Made by a program: the position numbers and the translations under genes. The notes under the pieces are model-generated. The model searched no databases and was not told the origin of the DNA. It saw only the letters and a program-made list of their open reading frames with translations. Shown in pieces: positions 62,137 through 64,000 of a stretch of DNA of 64,000 nucleotides (position 1 is its first letter; every line of letters starts with the position of its first letter). Source of the stretch: Ochotona curzoniae (Eukaryota; Chordata; Mammalia; Lagomorpha; Ochotonidae); contig NW_024464918.1 in the NCBI RefSeq assembly GCF_017591425.1, positions 28,238,001-28,302,000 on the forward strand. The letters are read 5' to 3'.

Positions 62137-64000
62137 CTTTTTACCACTGAAGATTATGACAGTCATTTTACTTACTGAAAAATGCTCTGTTTTGATGAGG
62201 TCAAGACAAAAAAAAAAGCTACCTTTTCCTTCCTGGGACAAGTACTGCATGGAATAGGGTTGAGCGAGTCCCCTGTCTGACGTATAAGTGTTCCTGTGAG
62301 GACACGACTTTTAGTTGGGTGTATTTTTAGTCATTCAGTGCAGGTATTTAAGAATCTTGCCATCCCACACTCTGTCTAAATCACTGATGCTGATGGGCCA
62401 GGAGTGAGTGCTCCCTGCTGTCAGGTAGCTGAGCATCATATTCCGAGATAAGAATGCAGGAAATCAAAGCAGTTTGCAACTGGAGTCCTACAGATGGCAT
62501 TCTCCTTATACCATGCCAAGCTTATTTTCTTATTGGAATAAACAAGCCTTGTTACATTGCTTCCCTTCCTGTTTGAGGAAATTTAAATAGAGTTTACTTG
62601 CTCAAGGTCAGTTTCTACATCGATCCTGTCTTGTAGGCCTAGTGATTTGCAACTTTGATGGCATCTTACTTCCTGTCCAGTACCTACAGTGTGGACTGAG
62701 TACAGGGCATTCTTCCTGTGAAATCTGATAAAATCACTGTGGCAAAAGACAGAGCAGCCAGCTCAATGTGTATCTGTTGACAGTCCATAGAAGTGCTTTA
62801 TTGATTACCATTTCCCAATCTCGTAGTTTTTCATATTGCTTTATTTGAGGTATTGTTCCTTGCAATGTTTGGAAAGATTGGAATGAGATTAGAAAAGAAT
62901 CTAACTTATGTGTGCAGTTCTCTGTGTAAGTTTCCATGTTGACAGTTTTAAAGTGTGACATTTACCCAGCATACAGCTTCAAAGGTTAGTCCTCAGACAG
63001 TCCCTAATCCATGAAATGAGGAAAGCAGTTCTGGATTTCTTATAAGCACAGGTAGAGATAAATAGCTTTTGATTGCTCAATAAATGCTAATCTTCAAAGA
63101 ACGAGGGATGGAATTGGATTTGTCAATATGCTGTATACCTCAAGGTGTTTAAGAGGTTCTCACTCAAGTTAGATGTTGGTGATGCAGCTAGGCTCAGGCT
63201 AGATTTTTTTTTCCCCAAAGTTAACAGTTCAAGCACAGAAACTAATATAAAGAGCTCTAATCTTAAGAGAAGACAAGCTTAGAATTCTTCCTGAACTCCG
63301 TGGAAAAATAGTATCTTTAGAAGGACCTGAGAAATGAAGGCCTTGTAGGTGATAGAATAGAATAGGTAGGTAGAGTAGAGTCATGGTGCTGATGCAGAAT
63401 TCCGGCCCAATTATGGGTCTTGGAAATGGACAGTGATAAGGACAGGGAACAGGGACAATGTGAGATCTGGGTAACTTTTCCTGTCTACTTGGGGTTGGTC
63501 TTTTCCTTTCTTTCCTAAAGTGTTATAAATCTGAAGCAACACAGGGTCTGTATAAATGTGTGGAGTTAAATGCACCAAACGAAACGTGACTTTATTTTCC
63601 AGATGGGGAGATGGGCAAATTTCTGCATATTTTACAGGATAGAAACCACTGTACAGGTGAGTGAGTACTGTCTCACAGCCTTGCTTCTTTGCTTGTCCAT
63701 GGTCCAGTGAAGATTGCACTGCTAAACATTAGTGTCACCTGATGAGATTAATACCGAGAACCCATCCTGTACCAGTTAAACGAGTGTCTCTTTGTTATGA
63801 GCTCAGGCCTCAGTAGGTGTTTGGATCGTATTGGCAAGTTTAAGAACGATTAAACTAAAACAGTGTACCAAGAATGGGCCTCTGATATTATCCTAATTAC
63901 TATAACATAAGATCCGTTCTGGTGAAGTCTGTTGACATCCTTTTTGATCACATGCACGAAATGGAATGTGCTTGAAAATTCTATTAAAGTGTTTATGTTG
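62137..64000. other. Intergenic block without gene
   Basis: Mostly unique, with one weak MIR (listed). Small antisense frames at 62734-62961 and 63411-63719 have no recognisable product. Confidence 0.45.
62470..62650 (-). mobile_element. Weak MIR candidate
   Basis: 'tttgaggaaatttaaatag' and 'acttgctcaaggtcagttt' resemble the antisense MIR core ('gaggaaactgagg', 'cttgcccaaggtcac'). Confidence 0.35.

Overview
This is vertebrate, specifically mammalian, nuclear DNA: AT-rich, CpG-poor, almost free of long open frames and full of retroposons. The most common repeat is a tRNA-derived SINE of the lagomorph C-repeat (CSINE) type, in about 20 copies on both strands, with several short L1 3' remnants. 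I therefore read the source as a lagomorph. The younger CSINE copies look more like pika (Ochotona) than rabbit to me, but that is from memory of the subfamilies and is not settled. There is no sign of a bacterial, viral or organellar genome.

The only protein-coding feature I can support is the last coding exon of PRR16 (Largen, proline-rich 16), at 53743-54498 on the + strand. It has a clear splice acceptor and ends in a stop codon. A short 3' UTR follows, with AATAAA signals near 55.04-55.08 kb. The exon supplies 251 codons. Adding about 53 residues from an upstream exon outside the window gives the 304 residues I recall for the human protein.

Layout. Positions 1-53742 are the 3' part of the long PRR16 intron. 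It carries CSINEs, old L1, L2 and MIR pieces, a decayed Tigger (pogo-like) DNA transposon at 3.5-4.2 kb with a near-perfect 70-bp hairpin inside it, microsatellites and a small 24-bp minisatellite. The coding exon and 3' UTR occupy 53.74-55.1 kb. From 55.1 kb to the end is downstream intergenic DNA with four more SINE or microsatellite features and no recognisable gene.

I found no new multi-gene system. The observations most worth following are the perfect inverted duplication inside the Tigger fossil, short linear motifs in the PRR16 exon (an RVxF-type phosphatase-1 docking match, a Cys/His cluster and a PDZ-type C-terminus), and several datable SINE insertions. Repeat family names rest on recognition by eye; boundaries are good to roughly 10-30 bases unless target-site duplications fix them.
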